This document shows positions 17,277-25,368 of a stretch of DNA of 43,082 nt, in pieces. The translations under genes and the position numbers were made by a program. Below the pieces are notes generated by a model. That model was not told the origin of the DNA and did not search any database. It saw only the letters and a program-made list of their open reading frames with translations. Source of the stretch: a bacterium. Lineage in GTDB: Bacteria > Babelota > Babeliae > Babelales > UASB340. The stretch lies in NCBI GenBank assembly GCA_030629005.1, contig DAOVPV010000002.1:131932-175013 (forward strand). Direction: 5' to 3'. Numbering within the stretch: position 1 is the first letter of the stretch; every line of letters starts with the position of its first letter.

Positions 17277-19141
17277 CTGTCTTTTTCTATTATTTTCGAT
17301 TTAAAAATTAAAATAGAAATTGCCGCTGGTGTCATGCCCGGAATTAGTTGTGCCTGAGCAATAGTTCCTGGTGTATGCTTTTTTAATTTATTTTGTAATT
17401 CTACAGACAAGCCCGGCATTTGTGAATAATTAATTTCTTTGGGTATTTTTAATGCTTGAAATTTTAAAATTTTTTCAACTTCAGCTTTTTCTTTTTCTAT
17501 GTAACCCGCATAACGTATTTTGGCGTGAATACAAAGTAAGATTCGTGATGTTAAATCTTCTAAATTAATTTTGGATTCTATTTTTTTGCTATAAAGATTA
17601 AACAAGATTTCTTTAGATTTACTTTGAATTTCTTTAGTCCAATCTATACTGTGAAATAATTTAAAAATTTCACTTTGAGTTTCTAAAGAGTTAATTATTT
17701 TCATAGAATTTTGGATAATTTCTTTTTCTTTTAAAAATTTATTATAAAGTTTATCATCTATTAAATTTAAATTTTTACCGTAAGGCATTAGGCGTAAAAA
17801 GACATTGTCTTGTCTTAATATAAGTCTACGTTCGGCACGAGATGTAAACATTCTGTATGGTTCATCGATACCAATAGTTATAAGATCATCTATCATGACA
17901 CCAATGTAGCTTTCTGTTCGATTTAAAATAAAAGCTTCTTGGTTGTTTATTTTTAAATGAGCATTAATTCCGGCAACAAGGCCAAGGCCTGCGGCTTCTT
18001 CATAACCAGTGGTTCCTATTACCTGTCCTGCAAAGAATAATCCATCAACAGATTTGCTTTCTAACGAATGTTTTAAGTTATTCGGTTCTATAAAGTCATA
18101 TTCTATTGCGTATCCTGGATCTGTAAATATGGCATTCTTAAAGCCGGGAATTGACCGAACATATTTTTCTTGAATATCTAATGGTAAAGATGTAGAGATT
18201 CCTGCTGGATAAATTTTTTCTAAATTCTCTCCATCGGGTTCTACAAAAACATGGTGAGAGTTTCTGTTTGGATGTCGTTTAATTTTATCTTCTATCGAAG
18301 GACAATATCTTGGGCCGATTCCAGAGATTTGACCACCGAAAAGGGCCGACTTTTCCAAGTTTGTTTGTATAATTTCGTGAGTTTTTTCATTGGTTGTTGT
18401 TATAAAGCATGAAACTTTTTCTTCTGTTTTTACTGGGTCAAATTCGAAAAGATAATCGAGCTCGCTTGCTTGTTGTTTTTCCATTTTAGAAAAATCAATA
18501 GAACTTTTTAACAATCTTGGCGGAGTTCCTGTTTTTAGTCTTTTAAATTTTACTCCAGTGGCATTTTCTAGAGATTTAGTTAATTTAGGAACGGCAAGTT
18601 CTCCCATGCGCCCTGCTTCTTCTGTTTCAAAGCCGATGTGAGTTGTGCCATTTAAAAATGTACCTGAAGTTATAATAACAGTTGGGGCTAAAAATTCTCG
18701 ATTATTTGAAGTTTTAATTCCAGTAATTTTTTTAATAGTATTATTTATGGTATCTTCTGTAATAATTTCTGTTACCATGGCTTCGTGAATTGTAAGGTTT
18801 TCAACCTTTTCTAAAATTTCATAAGCTTTTTTTGAGTATTCAAATTTATGAATTTGTAGTCGTAGGCCTTGTACGGCAGGACCTTTTCTTGTATTTAGCA
18901 TTCTTGCTTGTAAATAAGTCTGTGTGCATAATTTTGGCATTAATCCGCCAAGAGCGCTTATTTCGTAAACAATATGTCCTTTACCAAGACCTCCAATAGA
19001 AGGATTGCATGGCATAAGTGCTATTTTAGTTTTATCTAAAGTTATTAAAAGTGTTTTTGAGCCCATTTTTGCTGCGGCATATGCAGTTTCTACACCAGCA
19101 TGTCCTGCACCAACAACTATTACATCAAATTTGTTATTCAT
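17270..19141 (-). CDS. mnmG: tRNA uridine-5-carboxymethylaminomethyl synthesis enzyme MnmG (GidA)
   Basis: FAD- and NADH-dependent enzyme that, with MnmE, modifies the wobble uridine of several tRNAs. The FAD-binding motif VVGAGHAGVETAYAAAKMG stands at the start, followed by MPCNPSIGGLGKGH, then TGTPPRLLKSSID and the C-terminal RYAGYIEKE. MNNKFDVIVVG at 19141 gives the usual beginning and 623 residues; the frame is open another 22 codons to an ATG at 19207, but that lysine- and threonine-rich extension is not seen in the family. No strong ribosome binding site marks either start. Divergent from mraY, coupled to the permease gene downstream. MnmE is not in the window. Confidence 0.95.
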   Translation of the reverse strand: MNNKFDVIVVGAGHAGVETAYAAAKMGSKTLLITLDKTKIALMPCNPSIGGLGKGHIVYEISALGGLMPKLCTQTYLQARMLNTRKGPAVQGLRLQIHKFEYSKKAYEILEKVENLTIHEAMVTEIITEDTINNTIKKITGIKTSNNREFLAPTVIITSGTFLNGTTHIGFETEEAGRMGELAVPKLTKSLENATGVKFKRLKTGTPPRLLKSSIDFSKMEKQQASELDYLFEFDPVKTEEKVSCFITTTNEKTHEIIQTNLEKSALFGGQISGIGPRYCPSIEDKIKRHPNRNSHHVFVEPDGENLEKIYPAGISTSLPLDIQEKYVRSIPGFKNAIFTDPGYAIEYDFIEPNNLKHSLESKSVDGLFFAGQVIGTTGYEEAAGLGLVAGINAHLKINNQEAFILNRTESYIGVMIDDLITIGIDEPYRMFTSRAERRLILRQDNVFLRLMPYGKNLNLIDDKLYNKFLKEKEIIQNSMKIINSLETQSEIFKLFHSIDWTKEIQSKSKEILFNLYSKKIESKINLEDLTSRILLCIHAKIRYAGYIEKEKAEVEKILKFQALKIPKEINYSQMPGLSVELQNKLKKHTPGTIAQAQLIPGMTPAAISILIFKSKIIEKDRW

Positions 19142-19311
19142 AATTTTAAATTTTTTTTTAACAATATTTGTTGTTTTGGATATTGTTTTTGTGTGATTAT
19201 CATTCATAATTTTATATATAACTTTGTATATTTGTGGTTTTTATTATTTTACAATTGCCATATAATAATAAAGAGATTTTATATTTTGTTAAATGCTACT
19301 TGGGATTTTTT

Positions 19312-20376
19312 ATGATTTATCATTTAAGCCATTATTTAATGGCAAAGTATAGTTTTTTTAACCTGTTTCGCTATGTTAGTGTTCGTGTTATAGCTGCACT
19401 CTTAACGGCTATAATTTTTGCATTTTTGTTTGGAGACTGGTTTATAAAAACATTCAAAGTAAGGTTTAAAGCAAGGGTTCGTGAGTGGATACCGAAAACC
19501 CATTTAGTTAAAAATGATACACCGACTATGGGTGGGTTGTTTATATTAATGATTTATATAACGAACTTATTGTTATGGTGCGATCTGACCAACCCTGTAA
19601 CTTGGATATTTTCTTTGGGAGTCTTTGGCTTTGGATTTATAGGATTTTTGGATGATTGGAAGAAAATAAAGAAAAACAAAGGAATTCCAGCTAAACTTAA
19701 GTTTAAATTGCAAATTTTAGTTGCTTTTGGATTTAGTTTGGCATGGTATTTTATATTAAAACCAGATACGCATTTGTGTATTCCTTTTTTTAAAAATTTA
19801 AATCCAGATTTAGGCATTTTTATTATACCGTGGGCTACTTTTATAATAGTTGCTACTTGCAATGCCGTAAATTTGACAGATGGATTAGATGGTCTTGCTG
19901 CAGGACCATTAATGTTTAATTTTTCTACCTTTGCAATAATTGCTTATTTGGCAGGACACAAATATTTTGCAAAATATCTTTATATTCCCCATGTTGCTAG
20001 TTCTGATTTGGTTATTTTAATGGCTACCTTGGTTGGTGCGTTACTAGGTTTCCTGTGGTATAATACTTATCCAGCTCAAATTTTTATGGGTGATGTTGGA
20101 GCATTATCTATGGGAGCAGCTTTAGCATTTGTTGCTTTGATAACTAGACAAGAACTTTTGTTGGTGATTGCGGGAGGTATTTTTGTACTAGAAACGGTTT
20201 CTGTAATTATTCAGGTTTTTTCGTTTAAAGTTTTTGGTAAGCGAATGTTTAAAATGGCGCCAATTCATCATCATTATGAACTTATGGGATGGAAAGAGGC
20301 TAAGATTACAGTTCGATTTTGGATAATATCTATAATCTTATCTTTATTAACATTATTAACCTTAAAAATAAGATAA
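19312..20376 (+). CDS. mraY: Phospho-N-acetylmuramoyl-pentapeptide transferase MraY
   Basis: Integral membrane enzyme that makes lipid I from UDP-MurNAc-pentapeptide and undecaprenyl phosphate, the first membrane step of peptidoglycan synthesis. The 354-residue sequence has the family's ten helices and conserved loops: KNDTPTMGG, FGFIGFLDDWKK with the DD pair, NLTDGLDGLA, GDVGALSMGA, and APIHHHYELMGW. ATG 19312 is chosen because MIYHLSHYL is the family start and TTGGGA lies just upstream. Usually mraY sits in the mur/fts cluster; here it heads an operon with an ABC ATPase, an Fe-S GTPase and a ferredoxin (gaps of 4 and 6 bp, then an overlap). This is evidence that the organism can make at least lipid-linked wall precursors. 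Confidence 0.96.
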   Translation: MIYHLSHYLMAKYSFFNLFRYVSVRVIAALLTAIIFAFLFGDWFIKTFKVRFKARVREWIPKTHLVKNDTPTMGGLFILMIYITNLLLWCDLTNPVTWIFSLGVFGFGFIGFLDDWKKIKKNKGIPAKLKFKLQILVAFGFSLAWYFILKPDTHLCIPFFKNLNPDLGIFIIPWATFIIVATCNAVNLTDGLDGLAAGPLMFNFSTFAIIAYLAGHKYFAKYLYIPHVASSDLVILMATLVGALLGFLWYNTYPAQIFMGDVGALSMGAALAFVALITRQELLLVIAGGIFVLETVSVIIQVFSFKVFGKRMFKMAPIHHHYELMGWKEAKITVRFWIISIILSLLTLLTLKIR

Positions 20377-20380
20377 AAAG

Positions 20381-21202
20381 ATGAAAGAATCTATAAAAAA
20401 AATTACAATATTTCCTGGCGTAAATAAATTTGGACAAAAGGAAACCTTTGAGCCTTTAGAGATAAAAAGTGGGCATGTTGTAGCCATAGTTGGTTCTACT
20501 GGTGCCGGTAAAAGTCAACTTCTTTATGACATAGAAAAATTAACTCAAGGTGATACTGTAAGCGGTAGAATAATTTTAGTTAATGACAAAGTTCCAAAAA
20601 AGGAATGGCGCTTTGATCCTAGATTTAAGCTTATTGCATCTTTAGCTCAATCTATGAATTTTTTAACAGACATGAAGGTAGTAGATTTTTTGAGCCTGCA
20701 TTTAAAGGCTAGGGGTAAAAAACTCGATAGTAATTTAATTTCTACGGTTATAGAAGCCGCCAATCAGGTTACTGGTGAGCCTATAAAACCCGATTTTAAT
20801 TTATTAAATCTTTCTGGAGGACAAACCAGGGCCTTAATGATTGCGGATATAGCATTTATAAGTAATTCTCCTATTATTTTAATAGATGAAATAGAGAATG
20901 CGGGTATAAAAAAGGAACTCGCTATAAAAATTTTAATAAAAGAGGGAAAGATTGTTTTATTGGTTACCCATGATCCTGTTTTAGCTTTAAATGTAGATAG
21001 GCGACTTGTTGTAAAAGAAGGTGGTATTGTTTCTGTTCTTGATACTACTCTAAAAGAAAAAGGCATATCACATTATTTAAGTTGGGTGGAAAATTATAAT
21101 TTAAAAATTAGAGAAGATATTCGTAATGGCAAAAGAATTGATGAAGTAAAGATTTTTTGCCAAGTTTTTGATAAAGCGAATAATAATTTTGGTGGGGAAT
21201 AA
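20381..21202 (+). CDS. Stand-alone ABC-type ATPase
   Basis: Soluble ABC-fold ATPase of 273 residues with no membrane segment. Walker A GSTGAGKS at 38-45, Q-loop Gln near 90, signature LSGGQ at 144-148, Walker B IILIDE at 165-170 and the switch His197 in VTHDP are all intact, so it should bind and hydrolyse ATP. The region after Walker B, NAGIKKEL, lacks the usual SALD D-loop, unlike standard importer or exporter subunits. About 60 residues follow the ABC core. No permease gene is adjacent; instead it lies 4 bp after mraY and 6 bp before the Fe-S GTPase gene. A role in cofactor assembly or energised protein activation seems likelier than transport, but I cannot name the family. Confidence 0.75.
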   Translation: MKESIKKITIFPGVNKFGQKETFEPLEIKSGHVVAIVGSTGAGKSQLLYDIEKLTQGDTVSGRIILVNDKVPKKEWRFDPRFKLIASLAQSMNFLTDMKVVDFLSLHLKARGKKLDSNLISTVIEAANQVTGEPIKPDFNLLNLSGGQTRALMIADIAFISNSPIILIDEIENAGIKKELAIKILIKEGKIVLLVTHDPVLALNVDRRLVVKEGGIVSVLDTTLKEKGISHYLSWVENYNLKIREDIRNGKRIDEVKIFCQVFDKANNNFGGE

Positions 21203-21208
21203 AAAAAT

Positions 21209-22045
21209 ATGAAAATGGTCATTTTTGCCGGAACCCCTGGTTGTGGAAAAACAAGTATTATAAAGCATGTTATTAATAAATTAAAAAAGGATTGGAATAT
21301 TCTTTTTGTAAAGTTTGATTGTCTAAGGACTCAAGATGATCAACTTATAGGAAAAAAATGTTCAGTAGATGCTGAAAAAAGATTGGCAGAAGAGCTTTGT
21401 CCTGATCACTATGCAGCTCTTGAAATTCCTCGCATTGTTGATGAATATTCTGATAGAGATCTAATTATTATAGAAACTGCTGGTTTATGCTTACGTTGTT
21501 CTCCATATGTAAAAGAAGCTTTAGGCATAAGTGTTTTAGATATTATGGCTGGACATCCAGATAGATATGGTCCAATTTTGAGTCAAGCTGATATCGTTTC
21601 TATTACAAAGGCTGATTTAATATCTCAGGCAGAGCGAGAAATATTTCGGGTTAGTGTTTTAGATGCAAATCCAAATGCTAAGATTATAGAGGCTAATGGT
21701 CTTACAGGTGAAGGTGCATATGATCTTGCAGATTACATTAAATATTCTACGAATATTACGGGAAAGAAATTAATTTTACGTCATTCCATGCCATCTGCTA
21801 TTTGTGGATATTGTTATGGGTGTAAAATATTAGATCCTGTTTTATCACATAATAGATTTGTTATGGGTAAAGATTTAAAAGCACTTATTCCAAATCTAAA
21901 TTGTGGACGTTGTGGCTTTAAGACATGTAATGAGTTTATACGGTCTGTATTGGACAACAAAGTGGAACGAGAAGCGTGTCCTTTTATTAAGAAGAAATTG
22001 GAAGAGGCTAAATCGGAGGAAACATTTAATGTTAATGGAAAATAA
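21209..22045 (+). CDS. SIMIBI-type GTPase with C-terminal iron-sulfur region
   Basis: 278-residue two-part protein. The N-terminal ~180 residues are a P-loop NTPase of the CobW/HypB/UreG kind: Walker A GTPGCGKT at 8-15, IIIETAG at 86-92 and TKAD at 133-136, the guanine-specifying motif. Cys64, Cys94 and Cys97 sit near the nucleotide site, as in metal-handling relatives. The C-terminal part is cysteine-rich: C-x2-C-x2-C at 199-205 and NCGRCGFKTC...C at 232-257, which resembles the four-cysteine FeS domain found in corrinoid and CO-dehydrogenase-related proteins. This suggests a nucleotide-driven metal or electron delivery factor. It lies between the ABC ATPase and a ferredoxin whose start overlaps its 3' end. 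Target enzyme is unknown. Confidence 0.72.
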   Translation: MKMVIFAGTPGCGKTSIIKHVINKLKKDWNILFVKFDCLRTQDDQLIGKKCSVDAEKRLAEELCPDHYAALEIPRIVDEYSDRDLIIIETAGLCLRCSPYVKEALGISVLDIMAGHPDRYGPILSQADIVSITKADLISQAEREIFRVSVLDANPNAKIIEANGLTGEGAYDLADYIKYSTNITGKKLILRHSMPSAICGYCYGCKILDPVLSHNRFVMGKDLKALIPNLNCGRCGFKTCNEFIRSVLDNKVEREACPFIKKKLEEAKSEETFNVNGK

Positions 22046-22235
22046 AAAGAATATAAAATTTATAGTTGATAAAAAAATGTGTGCTGGTTGTGGTGCGTGT
22101 ATTCAGGCTTGTCCTTATAGAGCAATAAGCTATGAAGATGATGGTAAGGTTATAATTGATCAAGAAAAGTGTAAAGCCTGTGGTGAATGCGTTTTGGTTT
22201 GTCCATTTGAGGCGATTAAAAAAATACAAAAATAG
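22029..22235 (+). CDS. 2[4Fe-4S] ferredoxin
   Basis: Small electron carrier of 68 residues with two complete cluster motifs, CAGCGACIQACP and CKACGECVLVCP, as in clostridial-type bacterial ferredoxins. Start ATG 22029 is preferred because GGAGGAA ends eight bases upstream; a second ATG at 22035 is the alternative. The gene overlaps the Fe-S GTPase by 17 bases, so translation is probably coupled and the two proteins made in fixed ratio. A low-potential electron donor next to an FeS-domain GTPase and an ABC ATPase hints at a reductive activation step. No obvious oxidoreductase partner is encoded nearby. Confidence 0.88.
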   Translation: MLMENKKNIKFIVDKKMCAGCGACIQACPYRAISYEDDGKVIIDQEKCKACGECVLVCPFEAIKKIQK

Positions 22236-22391
22236 CTTTTTATAGCTTAATTTTCTTGCAAAAAGTTCAAAAATTTGTCTTTTTATTTGTTGTGATTCGC
22301 AATGATTGACTATTTGAAACAATAAATAGTATTATAAATTTAGGTGAGTTCGGGGTTTTGTATCTTAAAAAGACTTAAATTTGGGGGAAAT

Positions 22392-22901
22392 ATGAAGAAA
22401 ATTATTATAATGTCCATTTTGGCTTCTATGCTTTTGACTGGTGGTGTTTTTGCCAAGAAAAATAGAAAACAGGATGATCAGCAAAATAAGCAAATTATGC
22501 AAAAAGAAGAGCCAAAGACAAAAGTTACTAATTTTAAGAATAATACAAAGTATATTTTGGATTTTAAGTTAGATCGATTTGGTAGAAACTGGTGTTACTT
22601 AGGGTTAAAGCCTGGTGAAACATATGTATATAAGAGTATTAAGAACGTATACAGAATTATTGTTCGAGCTTATGATCCTAATAATTATGATGCATCAAAG
22701 CAAGGTTTGGTTAAAAAATATTTTGCTATGCTACGTTTTGGTGGTGGTGTTTTTAATAGTGTAAAATCGGCTGACTTAGTTGGTAGAGACGAAGATGGTA
22801 GAGTTTTAAAGTTTATTAATTCTAGGCCTGGAGAGACTGTTGATGCAACCATTTTTGAAGATCAGAATGGTCTTTTGCGGTTAAGAGTAACTGCACAGTA
22901 A
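22392..22901 (+). CDS. Exported protein, related to the duplicated-domain protein
   Basis: 169-residue exported protein. ATG 22392 follows a GGGGGAAA site and begins a signal peptide, MKKIIIMSILASMLL...VFA. A charged, glutamine-rich linker (about residues 21-45) precedes one compact domain containing FKNNTKYILDF, LKPGETYVYKSI and YRIIVRAYD. This order of KNNT, PGE and a late aromatic strand parallels the module present twice in the protein at 8923-9711, so the two may be one family of small beta-sandwich proteins. The second half, with GGGVFNSVKSADLVGRDEDG, has no counterpart there. Function is unknown. It starts a new transcript, 150 bp after the ferredoxin. Confidence 0.65.
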   Translation: MKKIIIMSILASMLLTGGVFAKKNRKQDDQQNKQIMQKEEPKTKVTNFKNNTKYILDFKLDRFGRNWCYLGLKPGETYVYKSIKNVYRIIVRAYDPNNYDASKQGLVKKYFAMLRFGGGVFNSVKSADLVGRDEDGRVLKFINSRPGETVDATIFEDQNGLLRLRVTAQ

Positions 22902-22961
22902 AAAGCTTCGGCGGACACTCCGGACGAACGGCAGTTGTCAAGATTTACTTGATTTAGCTTA

Positions 22962-23579
22962 TTATATCAACTCTATTTTTTTTAGTTCGTCTTTGAGATA
23001 TTCATGATTTTTACATACAATACCATCAATGCCCATATTTCTTGCAGCAATTATGTTTTCTTCTTTATCGTCAACAAATAAACATTCATTTGGATCTAGA
23101 TTGAAGTTGTTTAATAATATTTGATAAATTTCTGGCTCTGGTTTTATTGTTTGCACTTGATAAGAGATAACTCCACCATTAGTTTTGTTCAATATTAGAT
23201 TTTCGTAATCATGTTTTTTGCTTGCTAATTCGAATAGGTCTTTAGAAAAATTAGATAGTATATATATATTGTATTTTTTTTCTTTTATTTTATCTAATAT
23301 TTTTATTCCAGACTTTATTGGAGACAAAAAATCTGCGATACCATCGAACAATAGTAACATATTTTCTTTATCGTATTTAGATTCATATTGGCTTATTATT
23401 TCATCTATTGTTACCAGACCTTTGTCAAAGTCTTGCCAAACGCTTTGTTTTAATTCTTGAAATATTTGTTGCATTGTAGATTCATTATTGTCTTTAAATA
23501 GCTTAGGAATCATTTCTTTTGGATTCCAATTTACAAGAACCGCGCCCAAATCAAAAATTATATTTTTATATTTTTTCAT
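22962..23579 (-). CDS. HAD-superfamily phosphatase (YihX-like subclass)
   Basis: Cytoplasmic HAD hydrolase of 205 residues. Motif I is IIFDLGAVLVNW, with Gly in place of the second Asp as in the YihX/epoxide-hydrolase-like branch; motif II is ILSNFS, motif III lies in KPEPEIYQ, and motif IV is CLFVDDKEENI. The helical cap falls between motifs I and II. Relatives dephosphorylate sugar phosphates or nucleotides; the substrate here cannot be read. Its first 14 bases overlap the end of the Memo-AMMECR1 gene, so they form one operon with this gene second. Confidence 0.87.
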   Translation of the reverse strand: MKKYKNIIFDLGAVLVNWNPKEMIPKLFKDNNESTMQQIFQELKQSVWQDFDKGLVTIDEIISQYESKYDKENMLLLFDGIADFLSPIKSGIKILDKIKEKKYNIYILSNFSKDLFELASKKHDYENLILNKTNGGVISYQVQTIKPEPEIYQILLNNFNLDPNECLFVDDKEENIIAARNMGIDGIVCKNHEYLKDELKKIELI

Positions 23580-25263
23580 ATTTAGTCTTTTTTTTTATTT
23601 CGAAACTTTCAAAAATCTCAAATTTACAATCTTGCTGCCATGCGTTTTTATCAAGGCCGGCTTTAGCGCTTAGATGTTCCAATGTTGTTTGTAGATTCCA
23701 ACCAAGATCAGTAGGAACTTTTGGTAAAAATACAGCACTTGTCCAATAACCAGATTTGGTTTGTTTTTTTAGAATTATTCCATGTTTCCCTAATACTATT
23801 TCACTATAATTATTTATATTTTTTGGTTGCGTTAATATAGAAATTGATATATCTAAATTATTTAGTTCATCTTTTTTTACACTTGTAAATCTTGAATCGT
23901 TAAAAGCGGCAGCTCTCGCCATTTCTTCTACTGTTTTGTATAACTCTTGATTTGCAATTATTCGGCCAATACAGCCTCTAAGTTGGCCATTTTTTTCTAA
24001 TGTTACGAATGCACCTGATTTTCTATCTAAGCCTAAAGTTCTTACTGGATACAGTAATTCTGGAGGTCGTTTGTTTTCTGATAGTTCATTTTCGATAGAT
24101 CTTTGTGCTAAGTTACTCAAAGATTTTTTTTCGTATTCAGTTAATTGATCTTCTTTTTTTAGAGAATCATTTTTTTCTGTTGTAAATATTAACCCGGCAT
24201 AGCTTACGCTATTTTTTACAAGATTATCAGGAAGGTCAGATAACAATTTCTGTATATTGATATTATTTTTATTTCTAGCTTGAGATAGTTGGGCTGATGT
24301 GTAATAGCAAGTTAGGCGGGGCTCAATATTGCCAAATGGTTTATCTTCTAATAATTTTAATAAAATTTTAATGCAATTTTGACCGCAAATTGTAGCACCA
24401 GTTTTTTGTATCGTTTTACTAAAGTCTTTAAAAGATTGTTGTCCTATTGCATATAACGCTTGGGTATCTGTATATTTTATATTATCTAGTATAAAAGAAT
24501 CAAATGGGGTGTAGTTATAATTTGGTCCATAATGAATAAAGTCTGAACTTATAACAATAAGAGTTTGATCATCTATTATATTTTTTATTGTATTTGCATA
24601 ATTTGCAAAATCTTTTTCTTGAATGTTGCCTACAATGAGTGGTATAAGTTCAAAGTTTTCTACAGTATGCTGTAAAAATGGAAGTTGAATTTCTATTGCG
24701 TGTTCTTTATTAAATGTATTTTCTATAATATTAAATGTTTCCACACCTGCCGTGCCCGCCAAAGCCTTTGGCGAAGGCTGGGTGTGTTCTTCTGAAATTT
24801 TGAAATTTTTATTTATTTTTAATTTTTTTAATTTAGCTTTATCTATTTTGATATTGCCTAAGGAAGTTTTGTAGTTTTCGAAGTTTGGAATTGCTATGCC
24901 ATTAAAATTTTTGGTATGACTTGGTGCTAAGATTATTACATTTTTAATTTTTGTATTTTTTTTATTATTTTCCAATAATGTTTGGAAAGCTGTTGCGGCA
25001 CAAAGTCCAGAGTAATAATATCCGGCATGTGGTGTTATTAGTACTTTTACTTGGTTAGAATCTGTATTTACTTTAAAGTTTTCTTTGGCTTTTTTTATAT
25101 GAAAATTAAGATTTTGTTCTAGGGCTATTTCTTTTTGTGGATACCATTCTGAACTTAGGTGAGCTATATGAGTATTATCTGTTTTTATAAGATTAAAATT
25201 TAATGATGTTGCTAAAAATAATATTAAAAAATAATTTGAATATTTTGTAATTATTTTTGTCAT
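23566..25263 (-). CDS. Memo-AMMECR1 fusion protein with signal-like N-terminus
   Basis: 565-residue fusion of two components of the conserved but unexplained AmmeMemoRadiSam set. Residues ~40-360 are the Memo domain (related to extradiol dioxygenases): TPHAGYYYSG, EHAIEIQLPFLQ, SSDFIHYG and ICGQNC hold the metal-site His and Cys. Residues ~385-560 are AMMECR1, with LRGCIGRI and AAAFNDSRF. A hydrophobic N-terminus (YFLILFLATSLNFNLI) suggests export or membrane anchoring, unusual for a family thought to act with a radical SAM enzyme, which is not encoded in the window. Fifteen residues, HTQPSPKALAGTAGV, come from a GC-rich palindromic insert at 24742-24786, in the loop before EHAIEIQ. AAGGAG precedes the ATG. 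Biochemical role is unknown. Confidence 0.88.
   Translation of the reverse strand: MTKIITKYSNYFLILFLATSLNFNLIKTDNTHIAHLSSEWYPQKEIALEQNLNFHIKKAKENFKVNTDSNQVKVLITPHAGYYYSGLCAATAFQTLLENNKKNTKIKNVIILAPSHTKNFNGIAIPNFENYKTSLGNIKIDKAKLKKLKINKNFKISEEHTQPSPKALAGTAGVETFNIIENTFNKEHAIEIQLPFLQHTVENFELIPLIVGNIQEKDFANYANTIKNIIDDQTLIVISSDFIHYGPNYNYTPFDSFILDNIKYTDTQALYAIGQQSFKDFSKTIQKTGATICGQNCIKILLKLLEDKPFGNIEPRLTCYYTSAQLSQARNKNNINIQKLLSDLPDNLVKNSVSYAGLIFTTEKNDSLKKEDQLTEYEKKSLSNLAQRSIENELSENKRPPELLYPVRTLGLDRKSGAFVTLEKNGQLRGCIGRIIANQELYKTVEEMARAAAFNDSRFTSVKKDELNNLDISISILTQPKNINNYSEIVLGKHGIILKKQTKSGYWTSAVFLPKVPTDLGWNLQTTLEHLSAKAGLDKNAWQQDCKFEIFESFEIKKKTKYEKI
24742..24786. repeat. GC-rich palindromic element inserted in frame in a coding gene
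   Basis: A 45-base segment, about two-thirds G+C, stands out inside an AT-rich gene. It begins CACACC and ends GGTGTG (terminal inverted repeat) and has the central palindrome CGCCAAAG-C-CTTTGGCG at 24758-24774. Its length is exactly 15 codons, so the reading frame is kept. The core resembles the GC-rich palindrome at 33003-33032 near the tRNA genes. This is the behaviour of Rickettsia palindromic elements, though the sequence family is different. Confidence 0.7.
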
Positions 25264-25368
25264 AAAATTCTCCTTAAAATTCGAACAATATTAATTTCTT
25301 GAATAAAAAATCATTTTATAGATAACATAAATTTTGTTAAAAGTCTGTTTGAATGTTTGGAGAAGTTT

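Noticed and set aside
19139-19207. N-terminal extension of MnmG from the ATG at 19207
   Set aside because: The extra residues are low-complexity and not expected in the family; MNNKFDVIVVG is the normal start, though the upstream ATG cannot be excluded.
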